NCBI RefSeq assembly: GCF_036621135.1
Contig: NZ_JAZIBG010000020.1
Location: 62,001 to 126,000 of the forward strand
Source of the DNA: Aquincola agrisoli
GTDB taxonomy: Bacteria; Pseudomonadota; Gammaproteobacteria; Burkholderiales; Burkholderiaceae_C
Reading direction: 5' to 3'
Length of the DNA: 64,000 nt
Shown: in pieces, positions 33,708 through 42,248 of the stretch
How the letters are laid out: each line of letters begins with the position of its first letter
Position numbering within the stretch: the stretch's first letter is position 1
The notes under the pieces: generated by a model
Databases searched by the model: none
What the model was told of the DNA's origin: nothing
The model's input: only the letters and a program-made list of their open reading frames with translations
Made by a program: the position numbers and the translations under genes

Positions 33708-34369
33708 GCCAGCTCGACACCATCGAACACCAGACCGGCGACGACCCCGGTACCACCTTGATCGTGCTGCACGGCCTGGGCGCCGACGGCAACGACTTCG
33801 TGCCCTTCGTGCGCGAGCTGGACCTGCGTGCCCTGGGCGCGGTGCGCTTCGTGTTCCCGAATGCGCCGACGATGCCGGTGACGATCAACGGCGGCTACGT
33901 GATGCGCGCCTGGTACGACATCCTCGGGGCCGATCTCGCGCGCCGCGAGGACGAGGCGGGCCTGCGGGCATCGCAGCAGCAGGTCGCTGCGCTGATCGAC
34001 AGCGAGCGCGAGCGGGGCGTGCCGGCGAACCGCATCGTGCTGTCGGGCTTCTCGCAAGGCTGCGCGATGTCGCTGATGACCGGGCTGCGCTATCCGGAGC
34101 GGTTGGGCGGCATCGCCGGCCTGTCGGGCTACCTGCCGCTGGCGGACCGGCTCGAGGCCGAGCGCCACGACGCGAACCGGCTCGTGCCGATCTTCCAGGC
34201 CCATGGCAGCAGCGACGGCGTGATCCCCATCAGTCGTGCGCTGGCGACGCGCGACGCGCTGAAGGTCCAGGGCTACGACGTCGAATGGCACGAGTACCCG
34301 ATGCAGCACTCGGTGTGCGCGCAGGAGGTGGCCGACCTGAACGCCTGGCTGCTGCGCGTGCTCGGCTGA
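33704..34369 (+). CDS. Carboxylesterase / phospholipase family alpha/beta hydrolase
   Basis: A 221-residue serine hydrolase of the small carboxylesterase II type. It has LIVLHGLGADGNDFVPF at the N-terminus, nucleophile elbow LSGFSQGCAMSL (Ser), acidic residue in AHGSSDGVIP and His in HEYPMQHSVCAQE. The family cleaves short-chain esters or lysophospholipids in the cytosol. It overlaps the end of the TctE-like kinase gene by four bases, which gives co-translation, but no functional link is evident. Confidence 0.92.
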   Translation: MSQLDTIEHQTGDDPGTTLIVLHGLGADGNDFVPFVRELDLRALGAVRFVFPNAPTMPVTINGGYVMRAWYDILGADLARREDEAGLRASQQQVAALIDSERERGVPANRIVLSGFSQGCAMSLMTGLRYPERLGGIAGLSGYLPLADRLEAERHDANRLVPIFQAHGSSDGVIPISRALATRDALKVQGYDVEWHEYPMQHSVCAQEVADLNAWLLRVLG

Positions 34370-34449
34370 CCGGGGGGCGCTGGGCGGGTGCCCCGGCTGG
34401 CTAGAATCGCGGGCTCTACCGAATTCGGCTGCAACGAGGGGCGCTCGAC

Positions 34450-34956
34450 ATGTACCAGGAAGACAAGGACGACACCACGCGCGTGGGTCTGTGGATCACC
34501 TTTGGCGTCGTCGCCCTCGTGATCATCAGCGTGATCAGCGCGATGGTGGTGCGCCAGCTGCGCGGCACGGCTGCCGCGTCGCCGGCCGCCGCGGTGGTGG
34601 TGGTCGAGGAGGTGGTGCTGATCGAGGGCCCGCTCGAAGGCGAACTGGTCGGCACGCTGTTCTTCGAGACCGCGCAGGCCGCGCTGCCCGCCGATGCCGC
34701 CGTCGAGCTGGGCAAGGTCGTGCAGGCCCTGGTGACGGTGCCTTCCCGCAGGGTGGTGCTCTCGGGCTTCCACGATGCCACCGGCGACGCCGGCCGTAAC
34801 GCCGAACTGGCCAAGCAGCGTGCGCTTTCGGCCCGCGCCGCCCTGGCGGCCGCGGGCATCGACACCTCGCGCATCGCGCTGCGCAAACCCGAGGTCACCA
34901 CCGGCACCGGCACCGAACAGGAAGCCCGCCGCGTGGAACTGCGCGTGATCGAGTGA
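34450..34956 (+). CDS. OmpA-like domain protein with one membrane anchor
   Basis: A 168-residue protein. Residues 12-35 form one membrane helix (VGLWITFGVVALVIISVISAM); the rest is periplasmic with an OmpA/MotB-type peptidoglycan-binding fold: VGTLFFETAQAALPAD, then VVLSGFHDATGDAGRNAELAKQRALSARAAL and a final RRVELRVIE. It probably tethers to the cell wall. A TAGAAT element lies about 45 bases upstream. It is monocistronic and followed by a strong hairpin terminator. Confidence 0.82.
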   Translation: MYQEDKDDTTRVGLWITFGVVALVIISVISAMVVRQLRGTAAASPAAAVVVVEEVVLIEGPLEGELVGTLFFETAQAALPADAAVELGKVVQALVTVPSRRVVLSGFHDATGDAGRNAELAKQRALSARAALAAAGIDTSRIALRKPEVTTGTGTEQEARRVELRVIE

Positions 34957-34985
34957 TCGCGGCAATCAGCGCATTCCAATAAAAA

Positions 34986-35010
34986 AGCCGGGCCCGAGAG
35001 CCCGGCTTTC
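34986..35010. terminator. Bidirectional terminator between the OmpA-like gene and argF
   Basis: Arms AGCCGGGC (34986-34993) and GCCCGGCT (35000-35007) with a six-base loop. There is a run of A before and TTTC after, so it can serve both converging genes. Confidence 0.75.
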
Positions 35011-35035
35011 TATTGGGCGCCATCTCCGGCTTCGC

Positions 35036-35094
35036 CGGTCCCCGCTGGTGTTGTCCCCTCGAGGGGGAGCGCCTAAGGCGCTATGGGGGTGGGC
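35036..35094. repeat. Compound palindromic (REP-like) element
   Basis: Two palindromes in tandem, CCCCTCGAGGGG (35056-35067) and AGCGCCTAAGGCGCT (35069-35083), framed by GGTCCCC and GGGGGTGG, sit next to the argF stop. Such CCCCTCGAGGGG units are, to my knowledge, a common dispersed intergenic element in Comamonadaceae-type genomes. Only one copy is in this window, so dispersal is not shown here. Confidence 0.4.
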
Positions 35095-36027
35095 TCAACC
35101 AATCCGGCCGAGCAGCAGGTACTCCATCAACACCTTCTGCACGTGCATGCGGTTCTCCGCTTCGTCCCACACCACCGACTGCGGGCCGTCGATCACCTCG
35201 GCGGTGACCTCTTCGCCGCGGTGCGCGGGCAGGCAGTGCATGAAGAGCGCGTCGGGCTGGGCCGCGGCCATCATGTCGGCATCGACGCACCAGTCGGCGA
35301 AGGCCTTGCGGCGCGCCTCGTTTTCGGCCTCGTAGCCCATGCTGGTCCACACGTCGGTGGTGACGAGGTGCGCACCGCGGCAGGCTTCCTTCGGGTCGGC
35401 GAAGACTCGGTAGCAGCCCGCATCCTTCACGCCGGCCACGGCCGGGTCGACCTCGTAGCCGCCGGGCGTGCTCACGTGGACGGTGAAGCCGAGGATCTCG
35501 GCCGCCTGCAACCAGGTGTTGGCCATGTTGTTCCCGTCGCCCACCCACGCGACGACCTTGCCCTGGATCGAACCCCGGTGCTCGATGAAGGTGAAGATGT
35601 CGGCCAGGATCTGGCAGGGGTGGTACTCGTTGGTCAGCCCGTTGATCACTGGCACGCGCGAGTGCGCGGCGAAGCGCTCGATCTTCGTCTGCTCGAACGT
35701 GCGGATCATCACCAGGTCGACCATGCGGCTGATGACGCGTGCGCTGTCCTCGATGGGCTCGGCGCGGCCGAGCTGGCTGTCGCCGGTGGTGAGGTGCACC
35801 ACCGAGCCGCCCATCTGGTACATGCCGGCCTCGAAGCTCACGCGGGTGCGCGTGCTGGCCTTCTCGAAGATCATCGCCAGCGTGCGGTCGGCGAGCGGCG
35901 TGTACTTCTCGTAGTTCTTGAAGCGCTTCTTGATCGTGGAGGCGCGGTCGAACAGGTAGGCGTATTCCTCGGCCCGGAGATCCTTGAACTGCAGGTAGTG
36001 CTTCATCAGGCTCATCCCGGGCTTCAT
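35095..36027 (-). CDS. argF: Ornithine carbamoyltransferase
   Basis: Converts ornithine and carbamoyl phosphate to citrulline in arginine synthesis. About 310 residues, standard length. Signatures: carbamoyl-phosphate motif STRTR (in FEKASTRTRVSFE), HPCQILAD, and the ornithine/catalytic loop FMHCLPAHRGEEV. ATG 36027 overlaps the argD stop (ATGA); ATGs at 36015 and 36006 (MKHYLQFKDL, the usual N-terminus) are alternatives. It is co-transcribed with argD. Confidence 0.95.
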   Translation of the reverse strand: MKPGMSLMKHYLQFKDLRAEEYAYLFDRASTIKKRFKNYEKYTPLADRTLAMIFEKASTRTRVSFEAGMYQMGGSVVHLTTGDSQLGRAEPIEDSARVISRMVDLVMIRTFEQTKIERFAAHSRVPVINGLTNEYHPCQILADIFTFIEHRGSIQGKVVAWVGDGNNMANTWLQAAEILGFTVHVSTPGGYEVDPAVAGVKDAGCYRVFADPKEACRGAHLVTTDVWTSMGYEAENEARRKAFADWCVDADMMAAAQPDALFMHCLPAHRGEEVTAEVIDGPQSVVWDEAENRMHVQKVLMEYLLLGRIG

Positions 36028-37238
36028 GGCTTGGGCGTATCGGCGAGGAAGCGCTTGATCAGCGGGCACAGGATGGCAACGATCTGCGCGGCCTCCTCGG
36101 CGCTGAGGATCAGCGAGGGCACGAGGCGCACGACGCGGTCGGCCGTGACGCTGAGCAGCAGTCCGTTTTCACAGGCGATGCGCAGCAGGTCGCCGCAGGG
36201 GCGGTCGAGCTCGATGCCCAGCATCAGGCCCTGGCCGCGGATCTCGACGAAGCCTTCGACACCTTCCAGCTCGCGCTCCAGGCCGGCGCGCAGCAGGCCG
36301 CCCACGCGCGCGGCGTTTTCCAGGAGGTTTTCTTCCTCCATCAGGCGCAGCGTCTCGACGCCGGCGCGCATCGCCAGCGGGTTGCCGCCGAAGGTCGTGC
36401 CGTGGTTGCCGGGGCCGAACACATGGGCGGCCTTCGGGCCGCACACCACCGCGCCGACCGGCACGCCGGAGCCCAGGCCCTTGGCCAGCGGCATGACGTC
36501 GGGCTTGATGTCGGCCCACTGGTGCGCGAACCACTTGCCGGTGCGGCCGATGCCGCACTGCACCTCGTCGAGCATCAGCAGCCAGCCGCGTTCGTCGCAC
36601 AGGCGGCGCAGCGACTTCAGGTAGTCGACACGTGCGGGGTTGATGCCGCCTTCGCCCTGGATGACCTCCAGGAACACGGCCACGACGTTGGGGCGCGTGC
36701 GCGCCACTTCCTCCACCGCCGCCAGGTCGTTCAGCGGCACCCGGATGAAGCCCTCCACGAGCGGCCCGAAGCCGGCCTGCACCTTGGGGTTGCCGGTGGC
36801 CGACAGGGTAGCGATCGAGCGGCCGTGGAAGGCCTTCTCGTAGACGATGATCTCGGGCGTGTCGATGCCCTTGTCGTGGCCGTACTTGCGCGCGATCTTG
36901 ATCGCTGCCTCGTTGGCTTCCAGGCCGGTCGAGCAGAAGAAGGCGTTGGTCAGGCCCGACAGCTCGGTGAGCTTGGCGGCGAGCTGCTCCTGCAGCGGCA
37001 CGTGGTAGTAGTTGGACGAGTGGATCAGCTTGGCGATCTGGTCCTGCAGCGCGGGCACGAGCTTGGGATGCGCGTGGCCGAGCGTGTTGACGGCGATGCC
37101 GCCCAGGCCGTCGAGGTACTTGCGGCCCTGCGTGTCCCACACCCAGCAGCCTCGGCCGTGCGACAGCGCGATCGGCAGGCGGCCGTAGGTGTTCATCACG
37201 TGCGGCTCGGTCGGCAGGGCGTTGTCGGTGGCGGTCAT
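36024..37238 (-). CDS. argD: Acetylornithine aminotransferase
   Basis: A PLP-dependent class III aminotransferase of 404 residues that makes N-acetylornithine from the semialdehyde. Features: NTLGHAHPKLVPAL, FFCSTGLEANEAAIKIARK, the Asp of MLDEVQCGIGRTGKWFAHQ, PLP-binding Lys in MPLAKGLGSGVPVGA and GTTFGGNPLAMRAG. It is directly coupled to argF. The gene is divergent from DUF3579 across about 225 bases that also hold the plus-strand promoter region. Confidence 0.94.
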   Translation of the reverse strand: MTATDNALPTEPHVMNTYGRLPIALSHGRGCWVWDTQGRKYLDGLGGIAVNTLGHAHPKLVPALQDQIAKLIHSSNYYHVPLQEQLAAKLTELSGLTNAFFCSTGLEANEAAIKIARKYGHDKGIDTPEIIVYEKAFHGRSIATLSATGNPKVQAGFGPLVEGFIRVPLNDLAAVEEVARTRPNVVAVFLEVIQGEGGINPARVDYLKSLRRLCDERGWLLMLDEVQCGIGRTGKWFAHQWADIKPDVMPLAKGLGSGVPVGAVVCGPKAAHVFGPGNHGTTFGGNPLAMRAGVETLRLMEEENLLENAARVGGLLRAGLERELEGVEGFVEIRGQGLMLGIELDRPCGDLLRIACENGLLLSVTADRVVRLVPSLILSAEEAAQIVAILCPLIKRFLADTPKP

Positions 37239-37464
37239 CGCAGGCTCCAGCGGTGGGGAATGCTCAATCTAGAGGGAACGCTCGCCGCCGAAGGCCCTGG
37301 AGGCGCGCTCGGCGAGCAAGAGGGGCCGGATTCTAAGGGTCGCCCGCGGCTGCGGCGGACGGGGCGGCTGGCCCCGGCTCCCTTGCTGCGCCGCAGCAGC
37401 CTCAAGGCACAATAGCGGCCGCCGCGAGCCCGTGCCCGCGCGTCCCGCTGCCTCCCATCCGTGC

Positions 37465-37809
37465 ATGAACCCATCCCAACCCCCATCGAAGCCGCGCGAA
37501 TTTGTCGTTCAGGGCCTGACCAAGGAGGGGCGTACCTTCCGCCCCAGTGATTGGGCCGAGCGTTTGGCGGGCGCGATGTCGTGTTTCCGGCCGGGGGGAA
37601 ACGTCGGCGGGCCTGGGGCACGGATCGGGTATTCGCCCTATTGCGTTCCGACGTCGGTCGGCAACGTGAAGGCGGTGCTGGTCAGCGAGGCGCTGAAGGA
37701 GCTCGAGCCGATGGCCTGGGACTTCGTGATGAACTTCGCCCGCGACAACGACCTGCAGGTGGCCGAGGTGTGCGTGCTGCCCGACGTGCCGGGCGGGGCG
37801 CCGCGGTAG
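37465..37809 (+). CDS. DUF3579 family protein
   Basis: A 114-residue cytosolic protein starting MNPSQPPSKPREFVVQGLTKEG, with the conserved core FRPSDWAERLAGAMSCF, PYCVPTSVGNVKAVLVSEALKELEPMAWDFVMNFARDNDLQV. This matches the betaproteobacterial DUF3579 family, of unknown function, commonly beside argD and rpsT as here. The internal ATG at 37465 is preferred over 37432. A perfect terminator hairpin follows. Confidence 0.85.
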   Translation: MNPSQPPSKPREFVVQGLTKEGRTFRPSDWAERLAGAMSCFRPGGNVGGPGARIGYSPYCVPTSVGNVKAVLVSEALKELEPMAWDFVMNFARDNDLQVAEVCVLPDVPGGAPR

Positions 37810-37860
37810 GCGGCTGCGTCGCGGGGCGGTGGCGCGCTGCACGACGGCGGCGCCCCATGC

Positions 37861-37889
37861 AAAAAGGGCCTGCAGTGCAGGCCCTTTTT
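37861..37889. terminator. Bidirectional terminator between DUF3579 and rpsT
   Basis: A near-perfect 14-base dyad AAAAAGGGCCTGCA / TGCAGGCCCTTTTT gives U-tracts in both directions, fitting the two converging genes. Confidence 0.85.
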
Positions 37890-37914
37890 GGTCAAACCAC
37901 CCGGTTGCCGGCTA

Positions 37915-38226
37915 TCAGGCCGCAGCGGCCGGAGCCGAAAGCGCCTTGACCTTCGCCGACAGGCGGCTCTTGTGGCGGGCGGCCTTGTTCTTGTGGAACA
38001 TGCCCTTGTCCGCCACCGAGTCGATGACGCTCTGGGCGAGCTGGAAGAGTTCGGTGGCCTTGGCCTTGTCGCCAGCAACAACGGCCTTCTGGACGTTCTT
38101 GATGACGGTGCGGAACTTGGAGCGCAGCGCGGTGTTCGCGGCGTTCAGCTTCACGTCCTGGCGCGCGCGCTTGCGGCCGGAGGCGAGGCGGACGGTCTTC
38201 TTCTTGGCTTTGGAAGAGGTTGCCAT
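37915..38226 (-). CDS. rpsT: 30S ribosomal protein S20
   Basis: A 103-residue Lys/Arg- and Ala-rich helical protein with the S20 pattern (SSKAKKKTVRLASGRKRARQ, FRTVIKNVQKAV, ADKGMFHKNKAARHKSRL). It binds 16S rRNA early in 30S assembly. The C-terminal AAAA tail is a mild extension. A minus-strand TATACT (38263-38268) lies about 37 bases upstream as a probable -10 element. It is divergent from murJ. Confidence 0.97.
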   Translation of the reverse strand: MATSSKAKKKTVRLASGRKRARQDVKLNAANTALRSKFRTVIKNVQKAVVAGDKAKATELFQLAQSVIDSVADKGMFHKNKAARHKSRLSAKVKALSAPAAAA

Positions 38227-38353
38227 GGTATTTTGGGTTGCCCGGGTGGTGCAAAGACGACGAGTATAGCACGCTGTGACAGGGCGGCATAATCGCCCGC
38301 CAGCCGGCCCGGCCCGGCCCGCGCGGCGTCTCCTCGAATCAACAGCCTCCTAC

Positions 38354-39910
38354 GTGAACCTTTTCAAGGCCGCCTCGACCGTTTCCCTGCTCACGCTCGC
38401 CTCCCGGGTCACCGGGCTGGTGCGCGACCAGTTGATGGCCGGCGCGTTCGGCGCAAGTGCCTGGACCGACGCCTTCAACGTCGCCTTCCGCATTCCGAAC
38501 CTGCTGCGCCGGCTGTTCGCGGAAGGGGCGTTCTCCCAGGCGTTCGTGCCGATCCTGGCGGCCACGCGCGAGCGGGAGGGCGACGAAGCCACCCACCGCC
38601 TGATCGACGCGGTGGCGACGATGCTTTTCTGGGTGCTCGTGGCCACCGTCGTCGTGGGCATCGCCGCGGCGCCGTGGCTGGTCTGGGCCATCGGCTCCGG
38701 GTTGGAACGCTTCGACGGCGCCGTCAGCCTGACGCGATGGATGTTCCCGTACATCGGCTTCATGTCGCTCGTCGCGCTGGCAGGCGGCATCCTCAACACG
38801 TGGCGCCGCTTCACCGTGCCCGCGCTGACGCCGGTGCTGCTGAACCTGGCGTGGATCGTCGCGGCGGTGTGGCTGGCGCCCCTGTTCCAGCAATGGGGCA
38901 TCGAGCCGATCTACGCGATCGCCGCCGGGGTGATGGTCGGCGGCGTGTTGCAGCTGGCCGTGCAGGCCCCGGCGCTGTCGCGCATCGGCGCGCTGCCGCG
39001 CATCGGGCTGCTGCCGGGGAAGGTGAAGGCGGCCTGGCGGCACCCGGGCGTCAGCCGCGTGCTGAAGCAGATGGCGCCCGCGCTGGTGGGCGTGTCGGTG
39101 GCGCAGCTCTCGCTGCTGATCAACACGCAGATCGCCTCGCGCGTCGGCGTGGGCGCGGTGTCGTGGCTGTTTTATGCCGACCGGCTGATGGAGTTTCCGA
39201 CGGGCCTGCTCGGCGTGGCGCTGGGCGTGGTGCTGCTGCCGCAGTTGTCGGCGGCACAGGCGAGGGGCGACACCCAAGGCTACTCGGGCCTGCTCGACTG
39301 GGGGCTGCGGCTGGTGCTGCTCTTCGCGCTGCCGTGTGCGGTGGCGCTGCTCGTGTTCCCGCAGGCGTTGGTGGCCGTGCTATTCCACTATGGGCAGTTC
39401 GGCGCCCGTGATGTGGAACAGACGGTCGGCGCGCTGATGGGCTACGGCGTCGGGTTGATGGGGCTGGTGGCCGTCAAGGTGCTGGCGCCGGGCTTCTACG
39501 CCCGCCAGGACATCCGCACGCCGGTGCGGATCGCCATCGTCGTGCTGGTGGCCACGCAGTTGATGAACCTGGCCTTCGTGCCCTGGTTCGGCCACGCCGG
39601 GCTGGCGCTGTCGATCGGGCTGGGCGCGTTGGTGAACGCGGGCTGGCTGTTCTTCGGCCTGCGCAAGCTCGGCGTGTACGTCCCCCGTGCGGGCTGGGGG
39701 CTTTTCATGTTGCGGGTGTTCGCGGCCGCCGCGGCCCTGGGGGGCGTGCTCGCGCTCGCGGCCCTGCGCATCGACTGGATCGGCCTGCAGCAGCAGCCCG
39801 GCCTGCGCGCAGCGTGGATGGCTGGCGTGCTGTGCGGCGCGGCGGCGCTGTACTTCGCGGTGCTCGGGCTGCTGGGCCTGCGGCCGCGCCATCTCGCACG
39901 GCAGCGCTAG
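38354..39910 (+). CDS. murJ: Lipid II flippase MurJ
   Basis: A 518-residue polytopic MOP-superfamily protein that flips lipid II across the inner membrane. GTG 38354 gives the normal N-terminus NLFKAASTVSLLTLASRVTGLVRDQLMAGAFGAS. It continues with DAFNVAFRIPNLLRRLFAEGAFSQAFVP (with the conserved arginines) and fourteen or so hydrophobic helices. Upstream extension to 38276 is not family-like. It is divergent from rpsT with a CATAAT -10-like element at 38288-38293. Confidence 0.95.
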   Translation: MNLFKAASTVSLLTLASRVTGLVRDQLMAGAFGASAWTDAFNVAFRIPNLLRRLFAEGAFSQAFVPILAATREREGDEATHRLIDAVATMLFWVLVATVVVGIAAAPWLVWAIGSGLERFDGAVSLTRWMFPYIGFMSLVALAGGILNTWRRFTVPALTPVLLNLAWIVAAVWLAPLFQQWGIEPIYAIAAGVMVGGVLQLAVQAPALSRIGALPRIGLLPGKVKAAWRHPGVSRVLKQMAPALVGVSVAQLSLLINTQIASRVGVGAVSWLFYADRLMEFPTGLLGVALGVVLLPQLSAAQARGDTQGYSGLLDWGLRLVLLFALPCAVALLVFPQALVAVLFHYGQFGARDVEQTVGALMGYGVGLMGLVAVKVLAPGFYARQDIRTPVRIAIVVLVATQLMNLAFVPWFGHAGLALSIGLGALVNAGWLFFGLRKLGVYVPRAGWGLFMLRVFAAAAALGGVLALAALRIDWIGLQQQPGLRAAWMAGVLCGAAALYFAVLGLLGLRPRHLARQR

Positions 39911-39938
39911 CGGCGGGGCCTTCGCCTACACTGGTCCC

Positions 39939-40808
39939 ATGACCGGTCCGCTGCGTTTCGAGACCCCGTCACCGCTGTCGTACTTTGCGGCGCTGGTGGC
40001 GGAGGACGAGAGCCTTTCCCTGCTGGAGGCCGCCGTGTCGATCGCGCAGGACGAGTACCCCACGCTCGACGCCCAGGCCGTGCTGGCCGAGGTCGATGCG
40101 CTCGCCTGGCAGCTCAAGCGCCGCATTCCGGCCGACGCCGCCACGCTGCAGAAGCTGCGGTTGCTGAACCGCTATTTCTTCCAGGAGCTCGGTTTCGGCG
40201 GCAACGTCAACGACTACTACGATCCCGCCAACAGCTACCTGCACAAGGTGCTGGAAACGCGCCGGGGCATCCCGATCACGCTGGCGCTGCTCTATATAGA
40301 GATCGCGACGCAGATCGGGTTGACGGCACGGGGCGTGTCCTTTCCCGGCCACTTCCTCGTCAAGCTGCGGCTGTCGCAGGGCGAGGTGGTGATCGATCCG
40401 TTCAACGGGCAGTCGCTGTCGCGCGAGGACCTCGACGAGCGGCTGGTGCCGTACCGCCGCCAGCAGGGCCTGGAGGGGGACTTCGAGGTGCCGCTCGGGC
40501 TGTTCCTGCAGTCCTCGCCCGCGCGCGATGTGCTGGCGCGCATGCTGGGCAACCTGAAGGAGATCCACCGCAGTGCCAACGACTGGCCGCGCCTGATGGC
40601 CGTGCTCGACCGGTTGGTCATCCTGTTGCCGCAGGCCTGGGACCAGCGGCGCGACCGCGCGCTGTGCCTCGAGGAATTGGGGCGTCCGGCGGAAGCCGCC
40701 GAGGACCTGGCGATGTACCTGAAGCACAGTGCGCAGGCGGAGGACGCGCCCGCGCTGCGCCGTCGGCTGGCCCAGTTGCGCAGTGCGGGGCGGCCGCCCC
40801 TGCACTGA
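39939..40808 (+). CDS. SirB1-family transglutaminase-like/TPR protein
   Basis: A 289-residue cytosolic protein. The transglutaminase-like core contains the family block NDYYDPANSYLHKVLETRRGIPITLALLYIEIATQIGL and VSFPGHFLVKL, then a C-terminal TPR-like part (about 190-275: LGNLKEIHRSANDWPRLMAVLDRLVILLP). This is the SirB1/YchA arrangement. Its exact biochemical role is not established. It follows murJ by 28 bases on the same strand. Confidence 0.88.
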   Translation: MTGPLRFETPSPLSYFAALVAEDESLSLLEAAVSIAQDEYPTLDAQAVLAEVDALAWQLKRRIPADAATLQKLRLLNRYFFQELGFGGNVNDYYDPANSYLHKVLETRRGIPITLALLYIEIATQIGLTARGVSFPGHFLVKLRLSQGEVVIDPFNGQSLSREDLDERLVPYRRQQGLEGDFEVPLGLFLQSSPARDVLARMLGNLKEIHRSANDWPRLMAVLDRLVILLPQAWDQRRDRALCLEELGRPAEAAEDLAMYLKHSAQAEDAPALRRRLAQLRSAGRPPLH

Positions 40809-40887
40809 CGCCGCCGCGGGCGGCCTCCGGCTTCCTACTTACAATCCGCGGTTTCGCGCGCGGTGCCGCGTCGGCGATCCCCACGAG

Positions 40888-41583
40888 ATGAGACAGTTGC
40901 CGCTGGCCTTCGGGCCGCGCCCTCCGCAAACCTTCGACAGTTACCTGGCTCGCGCCAACGCGCCGGCCGTGGCGCATCTGCAGGCGCTTTCGCTGCCGGC
41001 CGCGCCGGTGTACCTGTGGGGGCCGGCGGGCAGCGGCAAGACGCACCTCTTGCATGCGCTGATCCTGGCTGCGCAGGAGCGCGGCGAGCGGGCCGGCTGG
41101 TTTTCGGCGCAGGCGCCGCTGCCGTTCGAATTCGACGACACTTGGTCGCTGATCGTCATCGACGATGCCGATGCGCTCGACGCGCCGCGGCAGCACGGGG
41201 CTTTCACGCTGTTCGTCGAGGCGATGACGCACGGCGTCCAGCTGGTGGCCGCCGGCCGCATGCCGCCGGTGGACCTGCCCGTGCGTGACGACCTGCGCAC
41301 GCGCCTGGGCTGGGGCCATGTGTTCGCGCTGCAGCCGCTGGGCGAGTCCGAGGCCCGGGCCGTGCTGCGCCGCGAGGCCGACCGCCGCGGCATTTTTCTA
41401 TCGGATGAGGTGATGGACTACGTGCTGAGCCGTTTCTCGCGCGACCTGAAGAACCTGATGGGCCTGCTGGACCGGCTGGACGACTTTGCGCTGGCCGAGC
41501 AGCGGGCCGTCACGGTGCCGCTGCTGAAGCTGATGCTGGCGCACGAGCGCCCCCTCGCGGCCGCGGAGGGCGGGCAGGCATGA
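40888..41583 (+). CDS. hda: DnaA regulatory inactivator Hda
   Basis: A 231-residue AAA+ DnaA-like protein. The N-terminal clamp-binding motif QLPLAF (residues 3-8) links it to DnaN, Walker A is GPAGSGKT and Walker B VIDDAD. Hda with the sliding clamp stimulates ATP hydrolysis by DnaA after initiation. A TACAAT -10-like box lies at 40840-40845. Its stop overlaps the ATG of the HAD gene (ATGA). Confidence 0.93.
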   Translation: MRQLPLAFGPRPPQTFDSYLARANAPAVAHLQALSLPAAPVYLWGPAGSGKTHLLHALILAAQERGERAGWFSAQAPLPFEFDDTWSLIVIDDADALDAPRQHGAFTLFVEAMTHGVQLVAAGRMPPVDLPVRDDLRTRLGWGHVFALQPLGESEARAVLRREADRRGIFLSDEVMDYVLSRFSRDLKNLMGLLDRLDDFALAEQRAVTVPLLKLMLAHERPLAAAEGGQA

Positions 41584-42248
41584 ACCTGACCTTGTTCGAC
41601 CTGGACGGCACCCTGCTGCCGATCGATTCCGACCATGCCTTCGGCGACTTCATGGTGCGCATCGGCTGGGCCGACGGCGACGCCTTCCGGCGCACCAACG
41701 ACCGCTTCTTCGCCGACTACCAGGCCGGCCGGCTCGACCTCGCGGCCTACATCCGCTTCGCCACCGGCCCGTGGCGCGACCTGCCGGCTGCCGACATGGC
41801 CGCCGGGCGCGAGCGCTTCATGAACGAGGCCATCCACCCGGTGCTGCACGAGGTCGCCCGCCTGCTGGTGCAGGGCCACCAGCAGGCGGGCGACCTCGTC
41901 GCGATCGTCACCGCGACCAATGAGTTCATCACCCGGCCGATCGCTGACGCCTTCGGCGTGCCGGAACTGCTGGCCGTGGAACTGGAGCGCGACGCGAACG
42001 GCCGCGCCACCGGCGCGATCCGCGGCATCCCGTCCTACCGCGAGGGCAAGGTGCCCCGCGTCGAGGCCTGGCTGGCCAAGCAGGGCCGGGCGCGCGCCGA
42101 TTTCAGCCGCGTCACGGTGTACAGCGACTCCACCAACGACCTGCCGCTGCTCGAATGGGCCACCCACGCCGTGGCCACCAACCCGAGCGCCGAGCTCGAA
42201 GCCGTCGCGCGGGAGCGCGCCTGGCCCATCCTGAGACTCTTCGAATGA
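41580..42248 (+). CDS. HAD-IB family hydrolase (SerB-like phosphatase)
   Basis: A 222-residue HAD phosphatase. Motif I FDLDGTLLP (nucleophile first Asp), motif II Thr/Ser in VTATNEFIT, and motif III/IV YSDSTNDLPLLEWA. The cap type and length fit HAD subfamily IB, as in phosphoserine phosphatase-like enzymes; the true substrate is unknown. It overlaps hda upstream and pcnB downstream by four bases each, giving one tightly coupled operon. Confidence 0.9.
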   Translation: MNLTLFDLDGTLLPIDSDHAFGDFMVRIGWADGDAFRRTNDRFFADYQAGRLDLAAYIRFATGPWRDLPAADMAAGRERFMNEAIHPVLHEVARLLVQGHQQAGDLVAIVTATNEFITRPIADAFGVPELLAVELERDANGRATGAIRGIPSYREGKVPRVEAWLAKQGRARADFSRVTVYSDSTNDLPLLEWATHAVATNPSAELEAVARERAWPILRLFE

